Below, one piece after another: positions 8,244 to 10,328 of a stretch of 10,328 nt of DNA. Under the pieces are notes generated by a model. That model ran no database searches and was not told where the DNA came from. It saw only the letters and a program-made list of their open reading frames with translations. The position numbers were made by a program, and so were the translations under genes. The stretch's first letter is position 1. Each line of letters begins with the position of its first letter. This DNA comes from CAZAQV01 sp964487255 (lineage in GTDB: Bacteria; Myxococcota_A; Polyangia; Polyangiales; CAZAQV01): contig CAZAQV010000059.1 in assembly GCA_964487255.1 (NCBI GenBank), positions 1 through 10,328 on the forward strand, written 5' to 3'.

Positions 8244-8570
8244 GTGACAGAAAAGAATCAAAATGGATGGTACTCGGCGGTACTCTTATATCGTTCACAG
8301 ATCACTGATAGCCGTGAAGACGGCCTTTGGGAATGCAGCGTGCGACTCTTCAGAGGCTGCACTGAAGAAGAAGTTCGAAATCTCGCGGAAGAAGAAGGGA
8401 GGCGAAGCGAGCACAGCTATGAAAATCCCGATGGGCAGACGGTTTCCTGGTTGTTTAAGAAAGTTCTCCGAATCGAGGAGTTAAACGAAACCACCATTCA
8501 TCCTGGAATCGAGGTTTTCAGCTGGATGGATAATGCGGAAGCGGAACCCGATGGATGGCCTCGGATCTGA
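8244..8570 (+). CDS. DUF4288 protein, presumed immunity protein of the main RHS tip
   Basis: A 108-residue acidic protein starting at GTG 8244, the base directly after the RHS stop TAA, and ending at TGA 8568-8570. No other start in this frame precedes the conserved WYS. It matches DUF4288 as I know the family: N-terminal G-W-Y-S-A-V-L-L, then L-W-E-C-S-V-R-L-F, a helix E-E-E-V-R-N-L-A-E-E-E, the H-S-Y-E-N-P-D-G-Q-T-V-S-W turn, E-E-L near residue 77, and the closing G-I-E-V-F-S-W. Length is close to the usual ~100 residues. Function of DUF4288 is not established. Its place directly behind an RHS tip, the zero-gap junction implying translational coupling, and its acidity against a Lys-rich tip all suggest an antitoxin-like immunity role; that is inference. 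Composition is AT-rich like the tip, so tip and gene probably moved as one cassette. No strong ribosome binding site is visible, only weak AG-rich sequence before the start. Confidence 0.85.
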   Translation: MTEKNQNGWYSAVLLYRSQITDSREDGLWECSVRLFRGCTEEEVRNLAEEEGRRSEHSYENPDGQTVSWLFKKVLRIEELNETTIHPGIEVFSWMDNAEAEPDGWPRI

Positions 8571-8921
8571 GGACGAGTCTGTAACGATTTTTGTGTATCG
8601 GCGATTGGGTGAAGTTTTTGAACACACGTCCCCAAAGGGCTTTGGGAGGAGAGGGGAGTTGAAGGGGTGGGATGCGTTGCAGAGCACTTCGACGAGGCAG
8701 GTCGAGCCGCGTGTTGGTGATGAAGGTGGCGAGGGCGCATAGCTGTGGCATTCCAATCGGGGTCTGCGAACCTAAGTTGTGACCTGCGAACGCACCGATG
8801 CGCTGAGGAGGGGAGTTCGCCGGCGCGGTGAGGCTTGTTTGGTGTGAAGTAAGCTAGGTTTGGCCGAGGAGGCGCTTCATTTTCCAAGTGCCCTCGGGGA
8901 AGTCGGTGGTGATGCCTTGGG
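8571..8921. other. Spacer between cassettes, no convincing intact gene
   Basis: About 350 bases separate the DUF4288 gene from the orphan core copy. No + strand frame has a credible start and family signature. On the minus strand a frame ending at a stop at 8854-8856 reads ITTDFPEGTWKMKRLLGQT just before the stop and runs up to the exact edge of the RHS homology at 8921; it looks like a natural C-terminus and could be the stump of a gene truncated by the cassette junction. A further minus frame encodes ALATFITNTRLDLPRR around 8680-8740. Neither is recognised. A short direct repeat CTGCGAAC occurs at 8764-8771 and 8784-8791. No clear promoter or T-tailed terminator was found. Confidence 0.5.
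8631..8646. other. Small hairpin after the DUF4288 gene
   Basis: CCCAAA at 8631-8636 pairs with TTTGGG at 8641-8646 around a 4-base loop, 60 bases after the DUF4288 stop. There is no T-run on either strand, so a Rho-independent terminator is not well supported. The 11-mer TCCCCAAAGGG beginning at 8629 recurs at 10265 after the second immunity gene. Confidence 0.3.
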
Positions 8922-9711
8922 CGTGCCCGACCTCATCATCCGAGGCGGCACAACCTACCGCATCATCGCCGACCAAGTCGGTTCCGTCCGACGCATTGTC
9001 GAGGTTTCCACAGGCGCAGTCGCGCAAGAACTCACGTACTCGCCATTCGGCAAAGTGCTCAGCGACTCCTCACCCGGCTGGCAGCCCTTCGCATACGCCG
9101 GCGGCCTCTACGACACCGACACCAAACTCGTCCGCTTCGGCGCTCGCGACTACGACGCCGAAGTCGGCCGCTGGACCGCAAAGGATCCTGCAGGCTTCAA
9201 GGGCGGCTTGAACGTATTCGTCTATGTAGAGGCAGACCCAGTGAACTTCGTAGATCCCCACGGCAAGTGGCTCATTGCTTGGCCCGTAGCTGTTGAGGTC
9301 GGCGCCTACGCTCTCGTCGCGGTCGCGGCAATTGGTGCGGCAATCAACAGCCTGTTTGAAGATGAGGACGAGGAAGAAGAGCCTTGCCCTGGAGAAGCTG
9401 CTGAAGCTGCGAGAGACGCCGCTGGTCAGCAGCACGGTCGAAGACACGCAACGTACGTCGGTGGGCACAAAGACGGACAGGTCGTTGCAGGTTGCTCGGG
9501 CAATCCGTCAGGATGTGCGGAGGATGATGTAGCCCGGCAACTAGGCCCGGACGCCAACATGACCAAGGCAAAAGGTTGGCGGAGAAATCCGGCTACCGGA
9601 GATGTCGAATGGACGGAGATCCCGGTATGCAAGAACTGCCAGGGGAAGTATAGTCCGAGCCAATTCCCTCCCGGAACTCCTGCTGACCCGGGCGGCGCAT
9701 GGGGCCGATAA
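8860..9711 (+). CDS. Orphan RHS tip cassette with deaminase-family toxin domain
   Basis: The open frame gives up to 283 residues from TTG 8860 to TAA 9709-9711. Residues 1-21 look like non-coding sequence read through; recognisable protein starts at V22 (8923). No good start is visible (TTG 8917 behind GGTGG is the best weak option), so the cassette may be silent. Residues 22-116 copy the end of the main RHS core; NFVDPHGK follows at 129-136. Then come a hydrophobic segment (137-162), an acidic patch EDEDEEEE (167-174) and the tip domain. The domain shows GNPSGCAED with C219, A220, E221 (9514-9522) and IPVCKNCQ with C257 and C260: the zinc-binding [H/C]AE plus CxxC signature of the cytidine-deaminase-like superfamily used by polymorphic toxins. 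From memory XOO_2897-like or Pput_2613-like deaminases are closest. The substrate (DNA, RNA or nucleotide) is unknown. It overlaps the next gene by one base. It could be called a displaced tip or pseudogene; the tip itself looks intact. Confidence 0.85.
   Translation: MAEEALHFPSALGEVGGDALGVPDLIIRGGTTYRIIADQVGSVRRIVEVSTGAVAQELTYSPFGKVLSDSSPGWQPFAYAGGLYDTDTKLVRFGARDYDAEVGRWTAKDPAGFKGGLNVFVYVEADPVNFVDPHGKWLIAWPVAVEVGAYALVAVAAIGAAINSLFEDEDEEEEPCPGEAAEAARDAAGQQHGRRHATYVGGHKDGQVVAGCSGNPSGCAEDDVARQLGPDANMTKAKGWRRNPATGDVEWTEIPVCKNCQGKYSPSQFPPGTPADPGGAWGR
8922..9207 (+). repeat. RHS-core homology block, orphan copy
   Basis: This is the second copy of the block at 7457-7742, same orientation. It keeps GGLYD, KLVRFGARDYD and GRWTAKDPAGF. 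Its third codon positions are almost uniformly C, matching the style of the main shell better than the corresponding end of the main gene does. The near absence of amino-acid change despite heavy silent divergence shows that both copies have been under protein-level selection for most of their separate history. Confidence 0.9.
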
Positions 9712-10229
9712 TGGAGATCTGGAAAGCCGAACTAAGTCGATACCCGTGGGCGCAGTTGCACGAGGCTTCCGGTCCCGCGGTGGAGATTCCGGGTTCGCTT
9801 GAGGAAATGTTTACCGCAGACTCGCCGGATGCGGTGAAAGCAGCATACTGGAAGCTCGAAAACCATGTCGTAGTTCAGGGCCAGCTTTTCAACGTTGCTC
9901 CCCCGGTTGTATCCGTGCTGCTGGCGGCTCTGCTGGATCACTCACCCTCTTTCGTGCGCATTGGTATACTTGAACTGCTGTTCCAGATCCTGAACGGGGA
10001 GTCTCATAGTTCCGAACGTGAGCAAGACCTAAGCGACACTTGCAGGCAACTAGCGCGGGCCGGGCTTTGGCTCTTGTACGCTGAACTCAAAGCCGAGCTA
10101 CCGGGTCAACGAGCAGCGGCTATCGAAATTCTCGAACTCATAGAGACCGACGCATCTCGCCTAGAGGCAATGAGGGCCAGCTTTCTATCCCAGTTACCGG
10201 AACCGATGTCCCCAAAGTCAATTCTGTAA
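9711..10229 (+). CDS. HEAT-like helical protein, presumed immunity to the deaminase tip
   Basis: A 172-residue protein if started at ATG 9711, which overlaps the orphan tip stop as TAATG with GGGG seven bases before it; ATG 9699 in the same frame would add four residues. I prefer 9711 because M-E-I-W-K-A-E-L gives a natural N-terminus and the overlap implies translational coupling. The protein is almost all predicted helix: a conserved-looking core Y-W-K-L-E-N-H-V-V-V-Q-G-Q-L-F, then paired hydrophobic helices P-P-V-V-S-V-L-L-A-A-L-L-D and V-R-I-G-I-L-E-L-L-F-Q-I-L, and A-R-A-G-L-W-L-L-Y-A-E-L with a closing I-E-I-L-E-L-I-E. This is the texture of HEAT/ARM-type repeats, a fold used by several immunity families. 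No signal peptide, so cytoplasmic, where it would bind and block the deaminase. The immunity role rests on position; the fold call is moderate. Confidence 0.8.
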   Translation: MEIWKAELSRYPWAQLHEASGPAVEIPGSLEEMFTADSPDAVKAAYWKLENHVVVQGQLFNVAPPVVSVLLAALLDHSPSFVRIGILELLFQILNGESHSSEREQDLSDTCRQLARAGLWLLYAELKAELPGQRAAAIEILELIETDASRLEAMRASFLSQLPEPMSPKSIL

Positions 10230-10263
10230 CTAACGTCCTCAGGTTGAATTTCAAGCAACCAAC

Positions 10264-10278
10264 CTCCCCAAAGGGGAG
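10264..10278 (+). terminator. Weak candidate terminator hairpin after the HEAT-like gene
   Basis: CTCCCC (10264-10269) pairs with GGGGAG (10273-10278) around an AAA loop, 35 bases after the stop codon. It is followed by the palindrome CCCCGGGG (10279-10286) and then CGCTCTTTGTCATTTCG, which is T-rich but not a true T-run. It may end the toxin-immunity transcript, or it may be a cassette-border repeat, since TCCCCAAAGGG here also occurs at 8629. The rest of 10230-10328 shows no gene. Confidence 0.35.
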
Positions 10279-10328
10279 CCCCGGGGACGCTCTTTGTCAT
10301 TTCGTTTCGTGAGTAGCGCTAGGTGATT

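Noticed and set aside
8631..8646. Rho-independent terminator after the DUF4288 gene.
   Set aside because: The stem is short and mostly A-T/G-C mixed with no T-run on either strand, so it is listed only as a hairpin.
8571..8860. A frameshifted DUF4288 extension or a single disrupted gene joining DUF4288 and the orphan core.
   Set aside because: DUF4288 ends at its normal length, and no + frame of the spacer shows RHS-like or DUF4288-like sequence before 8922.
8498..8887. A 129-codon minus-strand frame and overlapping smaller ones in the spacer as real genes.
   Set aside because: They run into the DUF4288 coding region, lack a ribosome binding site and any known motif, and have low-complexity Pro/Ser composition. 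Only the short stump frame ending at 8854 was kept, as a weak finding.
8922..9207. The orphan core copy as a recent tandem duplication or assembly artefact.
   Set aside because: About a quarter of the nucleotides differ by hand count, mostly silently, which neither a recent duplication nor an assembly error would give.

Overview
The window is a polymorphic-toxin locus from a GC-rich bacterium, by my judgement a Myxococcota-type (deltaproteobacterial) or similar environmental Gram-negative. The clues are the very long secreted multidomain protein, the tandem Cys/Asp-rich repeats related to the MopE family that are common in that group, and C/G-ending codons. The taxonomic call is inference. 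No rRNA, tRNA, CRISPR array or recognisable transposase gene was seen.

Layout, all on the + strand. (1) Positions 3-8243 hold one enormous open reading frame that enters the window already open, so its start and any signal peptide lie upstream. It reads, in order: 16 copies of a metal-binding-type Asp/Cys motif (to about 2393); a transthyretin-like and plug-like region (about 2541-4030); an NHL-type beta-propeller (about 4030-5170); a long YD-repeat shell (about 5200-7456); the RHS-associated core (to 7802); and a variable 146-residue C-terminal tip (7803-8240). Apart from the N-terminal array this is the domain order of animal teneurins, with short motif matches across the plug, shell and core. 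(2) Positions 8244-8570 hold a DUF4288 protein that starts on the base after the RHS stop codon and is the presumed immunity protein for that tip. (3) Positions 8571-8921 are a spacer without a convincing gene. (4) Positions 8860-9711 hold an orphan RHS tip: a second copy of the last ~95 residues of RHS core, fused to a different tip with the CAE and CxxC zinc signature of the deaminase superfamily. It has no N-terminal shell and no convincing start. (5) Positions 9711-10229, joined to it by a TAATG junction, hold a helical HEAT-like protein that is the presumed immunity partner. (6) Positions 10230-10328 are a short tail with a hairpin.

Reading: the full-length protein would be exported, would enclose and possibly self-cleave its tip, and would deliver it to a competitor, while the adjacent gene protects the producer. 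The downstream cassette looks like a stored alternative warhead with its own immunity gene. The two core copies are collinear without indels over ~285 bp at an offset of 1465 bp. Recombination between them would put the deaminase tip in frame on the main protein and delete the present tip and its immunity gene. The copies agree at about 85 of 95 residues but differ at roughly a quarter of nucleotides (hand counts), so this is not a fresh duplication.
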